A stretch of DNA of 8,323 bases from Planctomycetota bacterium (lineage in GTDB: Bacteria > Planctomycetota > UBA11346), in the NCBI GenBank assembly GCA_013816415.1, contig JACDEN010000002.1, positions 15,498 through 23,820 of the forward strand, in the 5' to 3' direction. Both the position numbers and the translations under genes were made by a program. How positions within the stretch are numbered: the first letter of the stretch is position 1; each line of letters opens with the position of its first letter. The notes under the pieces are model-generated. The model was given only the letters and a program-made list of their open reading frames with translations. It did no database searches and was not told the DNA's origin. This document shows positions 1-5,012 of this stretch, one piece after another.

Positions 1-1
1 T

Positions 2-568
2 TTCGTCGAACGCGGGGTGTCGGGGGCGCGCCGGCTCCAGGACCGCCCCCAGGGCAAGGCGCTTCTCGACGCTCTCAAGGCCGGCGATGTGGTCATCGCC
101 TCCAAGCTGGATCGCTGTTTCAGATCGGCCAGCGATGCCCTCGATGTGCTGGGCAGGCTCAAGGCTCAGAAGGTCAGCCTCGTGTTGCTCGATCTTGGCG
201 GCGACGTGACCGGCTCGGGCGTCGCGTCGCTGATCTTTTCGATCTTAGCTGCGGTGGCCGAGTTCGAGCGACAGCGCATTGGGGATCGTGTGGCCGAGAT
301 GAAGGAGCACGAAAAAAGCGTCGGCAAATATCGCGGCGGCAAGCGCCCATTCGGGTATCGGCCCAATGAGGCCAGGCTGCTGGAGCCGGTGCCCGAAGAA
401 GCTGCTGGGCTGTCGCTAATTCTAAAAATGGCGGGCGATGGTGTTTCATTGCGGAAAATCCAGGCGGCGCTTGCCGAATCGCTCGGCGTGAAGCTCTCAC
501 ACGTCGCCATCAGCCGCATTGTCCGAGACGCGAAGATCCACAAGTCTGCTGCTGTGACGGCGGCGTGA
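2..568 (+). CDS. Serine recombinase (resolvase/invertase family), 5'-truncated by window edge
   Basis: The frame is open from base 2, so the gene begins upstream and the GTG at 17 is only an internal valine. The first visible residues (FVERGVSGA, then DRP) match the mid part of a serine recombinase catalytic domain. SKLDRCFRS is the conserved K-LDR-R block, and FSILAAVAEFERQRIGDR is the start of the long E-helix that carries dimerisation and arm contacts. The nucleophilic serine near the N terminus lies outside the window. After the catalytic domain, YRGGKRPFGYR leads into a short helix-turn-helix-like tail (GVSLRKIQAAL, then VAISRIVRD). The visible 188 residues therefore fit a small resolvase/invertase rather than a large serine integrase. 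The family cuts and rejoins DNA at specific sites through a phosphoserine link. It converges on the HTH gene at 582, with 13 bp between the stops. The family call is firm; the substrate site is unknown. Confidence 0.88.
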   Translation, partial: FVERGVSGARRLQDRPQGKALLDALKAGDVVIASKLDRCFRSASDALDVLGRLKAQKVSLVLLDLGGDVTGSGVASLIFSILAAVAEFERQRIGDRVAEMKEHEKSVGKYRGGKRPFGYRPNEARLLEPVPEEAAGLSLILKMAGDGVSLRKIQAALAESLGVKLSHVAISRIVRDAKIHKSAAVTAA

Positions 569-581
569 TAAACCAAAACGA

Positions 582-878
582 TCAGCCGTGCTTGGCTTTA
601 AGGTCGACGTTCTCGCGCCGCAGCCGTCGCACGAGTGCTGCAATCTCGGGCGGACACACTGCAAGCCTGCCCTGTTCGATGAAGTCGCTGCGCTCGGAGC
701 CCGAGAGCGAGAATGCGTCCGCCCAGCGGTCGAGGCTCGCAAGCGGGGGATGGCGCAATCCCCGGATCACGCGGGACACCAGCGCCGGATTGGAGCCAGC
801 CCGACGCGAGAACTCGCGCAAGGTCCACTCCTTCGCCTTGATCCTGCCAGCCAAAATGTCCCCGAAGGATAACGACAC
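582..878 (-). CDS. Small XRE-type helix-turn-helix protein
   Basis: A 98-residue protein with one helix-turn-helix near the N terminus: TLREFSRRAG at about residues 19-28 as helix 2, and NPALVSRVIRG at about 30-40 as the recognition helix. A further helical part follows (LASLDRWADAF), with a charged C-terminal helix (ALVRRLRRENVDLKAK) that could dimerise. This is the layout of XRE/Cro-type DNA-binding proteins. The start is a GTG at 876-878 without a strong Shine-Dalgarno sequence, so the exact N terminus is uncertain. The gene is transcribed away from the lipoprotein gene at 976, and the 97 bp between them could hold a shared control region. It is convergent with the serine recombinase. The target is unknown; autoregulation or control of the lipoprotein unit is inference. 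Confidence 0.75.
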   Translation of the reverse strand: MSLSFGDILAGRIKAKEWTLREFSRRAGSNPALVSRVIRGLRHPPLASLDRWADAFSLSGSERSDFIEQGRLAVCPPEIAALVRRLRRENVDLKAKHG

Positions 879-901
879 GCGGCGAGCATATGCACACCGC
901 C

Positions 902-930
902 TTGCCCCTTCTAGTCTCGTCCTCTATGTT
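902..930 (+). promoter_or_regulatory. Candidate sigma70-type promoter for the lipoprotein unit
   Basis: TTGCCC at 902-907 and TATGTT at 925-930 are separated by 17 bp and point toward the lipoprotein start at 976. Each hexamer matches the sigma70 consensus at four of six positions. This is a modest match, supported mainly by spacing and position. Confidence 0.35.
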
Positions 931-942
931 GCCAGTCTGGCA
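930..942. promoter_or_regulatory. Short palindrome, candidate operator
   Basis: TGCCA-GTC-TGGCA is a perfect inverted repeat with 5-bp arms and a 3-bp centre. It directly follows the candidate -10 box and lies between the divergent HTH and lipoprotein genes. Its size and place suit a regulator site, but 5-bp arms are short enough to arise by chance. Confidence 0.3.
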
Positions 943-975
943 TCAGTCCATGTCACCCCACAAGGAGTCTCGCCC

Positions 976-1806
976 ATGTCCGCATTCACTCGATTCGTCC
1001 TCATCCTCCCCGCCCTAGCCTTGTGTTTGATGGTCTCAGCCTGTGGCGGCGGCGGAGGTGGCGGCTCAACCACTGTCGCGCCTCCGCCTCCCGGCCCTAC
1101 CTATCCCAGCGCGGCGCTTGCCGACTTCACGGGCACCTGGGGCGTCAGCCTCGACGGTGCCTCCTATGCCGACTGGACGTTCGATGGGTCGGGCAACCTG
1201 ACGACGAGCAGCAATTCGGATTACGTCGCCGGCTCTGGTCATGTCACGATCAGCGCGACGCCGACGACGTTTACGATTACGGAGACCAACAACTACGCGA
1301 CGCCAGCGCCGCCCGGAACGATTGTCACAACGTACACCGGACACTTCACGAACAGCAGCAAGGCCCACATCAGCGGCACCTACACGTGGACAGCCACGAA
1401 CTCGACGACCGGCAGCGGAACATGGACTGCTGACAAAGGTGGCCTCGCCATCGTGACCGCCACGCTGGCGGACTTCGCCGGATTGTGGGCCGTAGACATG
1501 GATGGCGCTGGCTACGCACAGTTCACGTTCAATTCGACCGGCGGGATGACGGCGAACAGCAACAGCGATTACGTGGGCGGATCAGGGAGCGTCGCGCTGA
1601 ACAGCCCAGCCACCACGTTCACGATCACGGAAGGCACGTCCTACACGACGCCAACGCCAGCGGGCACCATCACGACGACTTACGTCGGACATTTTTCAAC
1701 GACGACCAAGGACTCGATGACGGGCACATATTCATGGACCGCCACGAATGGAATGACGGGTTCAGGAACGTGGAGCGCAATCAAGGCTCCGACTGGCTCC
1801 GGCTGA
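976..1806 (+). CDS. Secreted lipoprotein with two copies of a ~115-residue beta-rich domain
   Basis: I start this gene at the ATG at 976, which has AAGGAG nine bases upstream and opens a textbook lipoprotein signal. The signal runs MSAFTR, a hydrophobic stretch, then lipobox VSAC with Cys23 as the lipidation site. The mature N terminus is a run of seven glycines and a Pro-rich spacer. Residues about 48-163 and 164-276 are two copies of the same unit. They share LADF-G-W-V, D-A-Y, a SNSDYV-GSG block, TTFTITE, a Pro/Gly loop, TTY-GHF, and SGTYTWTATN or TGTYSWTATN, ending in TGSGTW. The Thr/Ser-rich alternating pattern suggests beta-sheet. The protein would be anchored to a membrane and face outward. 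I do not recognise a named family, and no catalytic motif is visible. It probably forms a unit with the membrane protein gene 39 bp downstream. Confidence 0.85.
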   Translation: MSAFTRFVLILPALALCLMVSACGGGGGGGSTTVAPPPPGPTYPSAALADFTGTWGVSLDGASYADWTFDGSGNLTTSSNSDYVAGSGHVTISATPTTFTITETNNYATPAPPGTIVTTYTGHFTNSSKAHISGTYTWTATNSTTGSGTWTADKGGLAIVTATLADFAGLWAVDMDGAGYAQFTFNSTGGMTANSNSDYVGGSGSVALNSPATTFTITEGTSYTTPTPAGTITTTYVGHFSTTTKDSMTGTYSWTATNGMTGSGTWSAIKAPTGSG

Positions 1807-1845
1807 ACAGATCGAATCCATCAACCTCAACAAGGAACACTTTCC

Positions 1846-2400
1846 ATGAACTCTCCCGCTTCGATGTCCGGCAGCCAGACCGCCACGCCGTCCTCGTCCC
1901 ACTGTCCAAAATGCGGAGACGGCAACACGCAGCCGTGCCATGCAGTATGGGCAACCGGCACGTCGAGTATTGCCACAACCACGACTGGAGGCGGCGTAGC
2001 ATTCGGCGCAGGTGGACGGATGACGCCGATGATGATGAGTGCGTCCACCAGCGGCGTGCAGCAGACCCAGCTTGCGGCGCTCTGCGCACCGCCCCCTCGT
2101 CAGCAGCCGATGGGGGTCATCATGGCTGGTGCTGTGCTGTCCGTCATTGTCGGGTTCGTCGCGCTGTTCATTGCGGGAGTGATCGGGAACGTCATGAAGG
2201 TGCCCGATAAGTTTTTCCCGCTCCTATTCGTGATCTTCTTCGCGGCAGGCGGTGTCACGATGACGTGGGCGGTACGTCGCGCCTTGAAGTTCCATCGGTA
2301 CAATAGCGAGGAGTTGCCGCCGCTGCTCGCGGTGTGGCAGCGCAAATGGGTCTGCCACAAGTGCCATCATCAGTTTGATCCCGAGAAGCCTGCGGCGTGA
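1846..2400 (+). CDS. Two-helix membrane protein with N- and C-terminal zinc-ribbon-like Cys pairs
   Basis: A 184-residue protein whose ATG follows AAGGAA with 8-bp spacing. Near the N terminus are CPKCG (Cys20, Cys23) and a further Cys31. A low-complexity Ser/Thr/Gly/Met stretch spans about residues 36-70. Two hydrophobic segments follow: about 89-113 and about 123-143, separated by a short charged loop. The C terminus carries CHKCHHQF (Cys170, Cys173, plus His171, His174, His175). The CxxC pairs flank the two transmembrane helices, so with both termini on the same side they could combine into one four-Cys zinc site; this is inference. The gene lies 39 bp after the lipoprotein and is probably co-transcribed. 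I do not recognise a characterised family, and no enzyme motif is seen. Confidence 0.8.
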   Translation: MNSPASMSGSQTATPSSSHCPKCGDGNTQPCHAVWATGTSSIATTTTGGGVAFGAGGRMTPMMMSASTSGVQQTQLAALCAPPPRQQPMGVIMAGAVLSVIVGFVALFIAGVIGNVMKVPDKFFPLLFVIFFAAGGVTMTWAVRRALKFHRYNSEELPPLLAVWQRKWVCHKCHHQFDPEKPAA

Positions 2401-2582
2401 GGTCGGCTAGACCTGGAAAATCTTGGAAAGAAAAAGTTCGGAAGTCCGAGGTTCCGCAGCGACTTTGCTGTAAGGGGAGCGATGGCACCTAAAGTTTGTG
2501 AACCCATACCCGGTGCTCTGACGGTCCGAGATTGCTACAAGAGAAGGTCGGGTATGATAGGGAAACAGATTGAGAGGACCAC

Positions 2583-2951
2583 ATGCCTGCAACTCTTCAT
2601 CATAGGACACCATTTCCTGGCCGTCGCGCTGCTGTGCGTACGGCGGTGGATGCGATGGCTCGGAAAGGAAGCGCTCCGCCACAGCAAGCCGTCCGGCGAG
2701 ACGCCGGGTTGCCGACGCAGTGGATGTGGCGAGCAACGCAATGCGACGCCGCTGCTGCCGCAATCGCCATCAAGGTCATTCCGGGATCCGCCATCGGCCA
2801 AGAAGTGATGATCCCAGGTCCTGTATTTCGTCGCTGGTTGAAGACGACGGACGAGGTCATCGCTTCACTTGAGCGATTGCGCGCGCACGGATTGGTTAGC
2901 TGGAAGCAGACTGGCGACGCATTCCGGCTCGTCCCGCATCTGCACCAATGA
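2583..2951 (+). CDS. Hypothetical protein with winged-helix-like C terminus
   Basis: A 122-residue frame whose ATG at 2583 is preceded by GAGAGG at a usable distance. A TATGAT box lies at 2553-2558, with only a poor -35 (TTGCTA at 2532-2537, 15-bp spacing). The N-terminal half is Arg/Ala-rich and featureless. The C-terminal half (IPGPVFRRWL, then VIASLERLRAHGLVSW and a hairpin-like DAFRLVPHL) looks like the helix, recognition helix and wing of a winged-helix DNA-binding domain. No database family is recognised. The same kind of tail recurs in the next overlapping frame, which raises the chance that this is part of a broken or frameshifted gene. The existence of the gene is only moderately supported. 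Confidence 0.4.
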   Translation: MPATLHHRTPFPGRRAAVRTAVDAMARKGSAPPQQAVRRDAGLPTQWMWRATQCDAAAAAIAIKVIPGSAIGQEVMIPGPVFRRWLKTTDEVIASLERLRAHGLVSWKQTGDAFRLVPHLHQ

Positions 2952-3090
2952 TGCGGCGGCTGCGTGCCTGATAACGAGCGGTAGGTCTACTCTACGGCCC
3001 CGCTACCCGGCAGCGATGGAACGCCTGCGCGAGGCTGGCCTCATCACCTACCAGGGTGGTGGAGCGTCGTACGTCATAACGCCACGTTGA
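2869..3090 (+). pseudogene. Possible second winged-helix fragment, frame-shifted relative to the preceding ORF
   Basis: This frame overlaps the end of the 2583-2951 frame and has only a TTG as first start. An internal ATG sits at 3016. Its last part (AAMERLREAGLITYQ, then ASYVITPR) parallels the tail of the preceding protein (ASLERLRAHGLVSWK, then AFRLVPHL): the same helix with L/MERLR, the same turn and the same wing. It may be the second domain of a tandem winged-helix protein whose frame has shifted, or a chance open frame. The upstream residues (about 1-30) are probably not translated. I mark the stop-side boundary with more trust than the start. Confidence 0.3.
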
Positions 3091-3139
3091 CCGTGACGCG
3101 AGACGCGATTGATTGATAAATCCCTTGGTCCTTAGTTAG

Positions 3140-3230
3140 CAGACCCCTGCCCCAGCGCATGGCGAAGCCATGGAGGGGCATTGTCGCACCTCCCTCATGA
3201 GTGGGGACACGGGGGCTTCGTGGGGGTCTG
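3140..3230. repeat. Nested inverted repeats able to form a branched stem-loop
   Basis: CAGACCCC at 3140-3147 is perfectly complementary to GGGGTCTG at 3223-3230. Immediately adjacent, TGCCCC at 3148-3153 pairs with GGGGCA at 3175-3180. Inside that, CATGGC at 3158-3163 pairs with GCCATG at 3167-3172 around a GAA triloop. The three stems are compatible with each other and would form a branched structure. No U-run follows, so it is not a standard intrinsic terminator. Confidence 0.5.
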
Positions 3231-3249
3231 GTCAGGCAGTGATGGGGTG

Positions 3250-3266
3250 TTCAACAGGCTGTTGAA
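3250..3266. repeat. 17-bp palindrome
   Basis: TTCAACAG-G-CTGTTGAA is a perfect 8-bp inverted repeat with a single central base. It could bind a dimeric protein or be a remnant of an insertion-sequence end; no second copy is seen in the window. Confidence 0.5.
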
Positions 3267-3308
3267 GAGGATTCGCGTTCGTGAAGCGCGACCAGCTAAA
3301 AGAAACAA

Positions 3309-3352
3309 CTCTCCAGCGATTCTCCTACCAGCAGCAGGGATGACATGGAGAG
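3309..3352. repeat. 7-bp inverted repeat
   Basis: CTCTCCA at 3309-3315 is complementary to TGGAGAG at 3346-3352, with a 30-nt loop. It is one of a series of stems across the interval between the winged-helix fragments and the rep-like gene. Confidence 0.4.
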
Positions 3353-3386
3353 CCATAGATGCCTGGGTATTCAGGACAGGAACAGA

Positions 3387-3473
3387 GGTAGATAGCTGGG
3401 CAATCAGGAGATCAGGATAACCCGTAGAGTCCTGATGACGAGGTAGGCGTAGATGCTGAGCTATCCCGATACC
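3387..3473. repeat. Two-level inverted repeat with internal direct repeats
   Basis: GATAGCT at 3391-3397 pairs with AGCTATC at 3459-3465, and GGTA at 3387-3390 can continue to TACC at 3470-3473 across a 4-nt bulge. Inside, ATCAGGA occurs twice in tandem (3403-3409 and 3411-3417), and either copy can pair with TCCTGAT at 3430-3436. Two alternative inner pairings for one partner suggest either a switchable fold or tandem protein sites. Confidence 0.45.
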
Positions 3474-3530
3474 AGTGATGACGAGAGGGATTCCAGATAA
3501 AGCGCAGGAGCGGGATGGCGGGAGTTGAGA

Positions 3531-4466
3531 TTAGTCCTTTACTGTCTTTCTCACAGTCGAACCGATCAGACAGCCAAATGATCCCATGAGCCGATTTTCA
3601 CGTTTGCGTGATGTTCCCGGCATGGGTCGCGCCATGTCGAGCCATTCAGCCACCGCTGCCGGATGCTTCACGCTCTCGGCGTATGCCTGCTTCATCTTAG
3701 CGACCCCACGGGCTGGAGCGGTGCGATCAAAGAAGGTGCTGATGATGCCCGGCGTGATGTAGGCCAACACGCGCCAGAGGTTGTGCTTGATCCGATGATG
3801 GTGGAAGGCGTGCTTGTCGCTGCGCCCGCTGACCTCATTCCAAATCGCACGCATCACATCAAGCTCGGTTTCCGTGAATGTGCCAACGACGATCACATGC
3901 AGATGGACATCCCACGTTTTCAATGCGTCATTCCAGGAGGTGTGGATGCCGTACACGCCGCCACGTAACCCGATGCGCTCGATGCGAGTAATCTGACGGC
4001 GGAAGACTGAAAGGAGACCCTTGATGACATCTGCGCTGGCGCGCAGTCCCTGCTTGTCGTGGTATGGGAACACGGGCTGGACAGGTTTCATCTTGAGCGT
4101 CAGCAGCGCGTAACCGTGTTGATCGTGCCGCCGGAGTCGGCCCAGCATCTCGACCGGCATCTCGTCGATCTTGCGCTGTCGGCAGTGCGGGCAGATGAGG
4201 ATGCCGCAGTCATACAGCAATTTGGTGGGCCGCTTGGCCGCTCGGCAACCAAGCGGGCATCCCCAAAGAGCGCGCATAGCAAGTTTGATGGAACGATGTC
4301 CGGCGACCTTGCGCTTGTTGTAATGAAACTCCTTGAGAACCAGATTCCGATACGACAGCAGATCCTCATCGCGCTCGAATGGTCGGCACTCCTGGTAGTT
4401 GGGAACCTCGACCATGGAAGTCAGCGTTATGCGCTTGCCGTTGATGATTTTGCTTTGGGTACGCAT
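3531..4466 (-). CDS. HUH-type rolling-circle replication initiator-like protein (Rep_1-like)
   Basis: A 311-residue protein. Residues 119-127 (YALLTLKMK) resemble motif 1 of rolling-circle initiators, and TWDVHLHVIVVG at about 184-195 is the metal-binding HUH motif (His188, His190). Tyr236 in RVLAYITPG is the likely nicking tyrosine. Upstream of the HUH core lie Cys70, Cys74, Cys87, Cys92 and Cys95 (the last two in CPHCR), a probable zinc-binding finger as in many plasmid Rep_1 proteins. Such proteins nick one strand at an origin and stay linked through tyrosine to start rolling-circle replication; related enzymes act in transposition. The gene lies 46 bp downstream of an HTH gene in the same direction and is probably co-transcribed. 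The length is within the usual range for the family. A transposition rather than replication role is possible. Confidence 0.75.
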   Translation of the reverse strand: MRTQSKIINGKRITLTSMVEVPNYQECRPFERDEDLLSYRNLVLKEFHYNKRKVAGHRSIKLAMRALWGCPLGCRAAKRPTKLLYDCGILICPHCRQRKIDEMPVEMLGRLRRHDQHGYALLTLKMKPVQPVFPYHDKQGLRASADVIKGLLSVFRRQITRIERIGLRGGVYGIHTSWNDALKTWDVHLHVIVVGTFTETELDVMRAIWNEVSGRSDKHAFHHHRIKHNLWRVLAYITPGIISTFFDRTAPARGVAKMKQAYAESVKHPAAVAEWLDMARPMPGTSRKRENRLMGSFGCLIGSTVRKTVKD

Positions 4467-4512
4467 CGCTCGTCACCAATTCAGGTTCCATCTTTCGGTT
4501 TCATCCTGAGCG

Positions 4513-4917
4513 TCAGGCGTTGTCGATCCCCGGCCCTTCGACCGGCATAGGCCCCGAGATCACCTTCACGAACTGCTTGTTGAGCAGCGCCGTAACCAGG
4601 GACCTGACGGCGGCGCGCTGTTTGTCGTTCAGAGCGCGGATGTCGTCCAGTAGTTGCTGAGTCTCGACCTGCTTGGGGGTGAAGGACGCCGTTTTGCGGA
4701 AGAGGTCGTCTGCCGTCACGTGGCACGTCTCAATCACCTGCTCTACCAGTTCGATGCTGGCTTTCAGGATGCCGACCTCGGTCCTGGCGATCTTGCTCAA
4801 ATCCGTCCCGATGCGGTCGGCGAATTGCTGTTGTGTCCAACCGCGTGCCTTGCGCAGCGCGACCAGATTGGCAGCCACGACGCTGACGGGCTTGGACTGC
4901 TTGCGGGTGCTCTTCAT
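4513..4917 (-). CDS. XRE-family transcriptional regulator
   Basis: I choose the ATG at 4915-4917 (MKSTRK), which has AAGGA nine bases upstream, over a longer start at 4980 that would run through the divergent promoter region. The resulting 134-residue protein carries a classic Cro/CI helix-turn-helix: LVALRKARGWTQQQFADRIG as helices 1-2, then DLSKIARTEVG as the recognition helix. The C-terminal part is helical (VETQQLLDDIRALNDKQRAAV and the following LVTALLNKQF) and probably dimerises. It stands first in a unit with the HUH Rep-like gene and is divergent from the primase-like gene. It most likely represses its own promoter and the divergent one through the palindrome at 4961-4978; that role is inference from position. 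Confidence 0.88.
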   Translation of the reverse strand: MKSTRKQSKPVSVVAANLVALRKARGWTQQQFADRIGTDLSKIARTEVGILKASIELVEQVIETCHVTADDLFRKTASFTPKQVETQQLLDDIRALNDKQRAAVRSLVTALLNKQFVKVISGPMPVEGPGIDNA

Positions 4918-4936
4918 GGCGGGTGTTCCTTCGTCC

Positions 4937-4965
4937 AGTATGTACCGAAAGTGCCATGTCGTCAA
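4937..4965 (-). promoter_or_regulatory. Promoter for the XRE/Rep unit
   Basis: Read on the minus strand, TTGACG (4965-4960) and CATACT (4942-4937) are separated by 17 bp. The -35 matches five of six consensus positions and the -10 matches four. Transcription would begin close to 4930, which leaves only a very short leader that begins about at the Shine-Dalgarno sequence. Confidence 0.5.
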
Positions 4966-4997
4966 TAGCAGTATTGACACGAAAGATGAATGGCACT
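4950..4997. repeat. 8-bp inverted repeat spanning the divergent promoters
   Basis: AGTGCCAT at 4950-4957 is the exact reverse complement of ATGGCACT at 4990-4997. The two copies lie between the -35 and -10 boxes of the leftward and rightward promoters respectively, so bound protein would affect both. Confidence 0.5.
4961..4978. promoter_or_regulatory. Palindromic operator candidate formed by the two -35 boxes
   Basis: GTCAATA-GCAG-TATTGAC is a perfect 7-bp inverted repeat with a 4-bp centre. Its arms contain most of the -35 hexamers of both divergent promoters, so a dimer bound here would block RNA polymerase in both directions. The neighbouring XRE protein is the obvious candidate ligand. 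Confidence 0.55.
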
Positions 4998-5002
4998 ATT
5001 CT
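4974..5002 (+). promoter_or_regulatory. Strong sigma70-type promoter for the primase-like gene
   Basis: A perfect TTGACA at 4974-4979 is followed after 17 bp by TATTCT at 4997-5002 (five of six to consensus). Transcription is predicted to begin near 5009, only a few bases before the ATG at 5013. Confidence 0.65.
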
Positions 5003-5012
5003 AACAAACGAC

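Larger units (their letters stand above)
3091..3530. other. Gene-poor, repeat-structured interval between the winged-helix fragments and the rep-like gene
   Basis: About 440 bp without a convincing gene. The one longer open frame (3181-3420, +) has no recognisable domain and is crossed by several inverted repeats. The interval contains a nested stem-loop (3140-3230), a 17-bp near-perfect palindrome (3250-3266), a 7-bp inverted repeat (3309-3352) and a folded segment around 3391-3473. A decamer TGATGACGAG occurs twice, at 3433-3442 and 3476-3485. The + strand from about 3240 on is purine-rich. It could be an origin region for the adjacent Rep-like protein, a structured RNA, or both; the sequence alone does not decide. 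Confidence 0.5.

Noticed and set aside
565..975. Upstream extension of the lipoprotein frame (start at 565)
   Set aside because: It would run antisense through the HTH gene and place the lipoprotein signal 137 residues inside the protein. The ATG at 976 with AAGGAG and the lipobox is clearly better.
2482..2808. 108-residue frame with a good Shine-Dalgarno (AAGGGGAG before ATG 2482)
   Set aside because: The protein is Arg/Cys-rich without domain-like patterns and overlaps the more plausible 2583-2951 frame. The good ribosome site leaves some doubt, so a very short leader peptide or a frameshifted gene start is not excluded.
3181..3420. 79-residue frame in the gap
   Set aside because: Starts with TTG, shows no Shine-Dalgarno sequence or family pattern, and runs through several inverted repeats.
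3431..3470. Hammerhead ribozyme core
   Set aside because: CTGATGA at 3432-3438 matches the first conserved box, but no GAAA box with flanking stems follows at a usable distance.
3456..3485. Box C/D-like motif (GTGATGA and CTGA)
   Set aside because: The strings are short and in the wrong order for a standard C-then-D arrangement, and the window is bacterial.
4918..4980. Longer N terminus for the XRE regulator (start at 4980)
   Set aside because: It would cover the palindromic control region. The ATG at 4917 has its own Shine-Dalgarno sequence and a typical XRE N terminus.
4918..5012. Longer N terminus for the primase-like protein (GTG 4923 or ATG 4956)
   Set aside because: These starts lie upstream of or within the strong promoter at 4974-5002, and the extra residues would be translated regulatory DNA.
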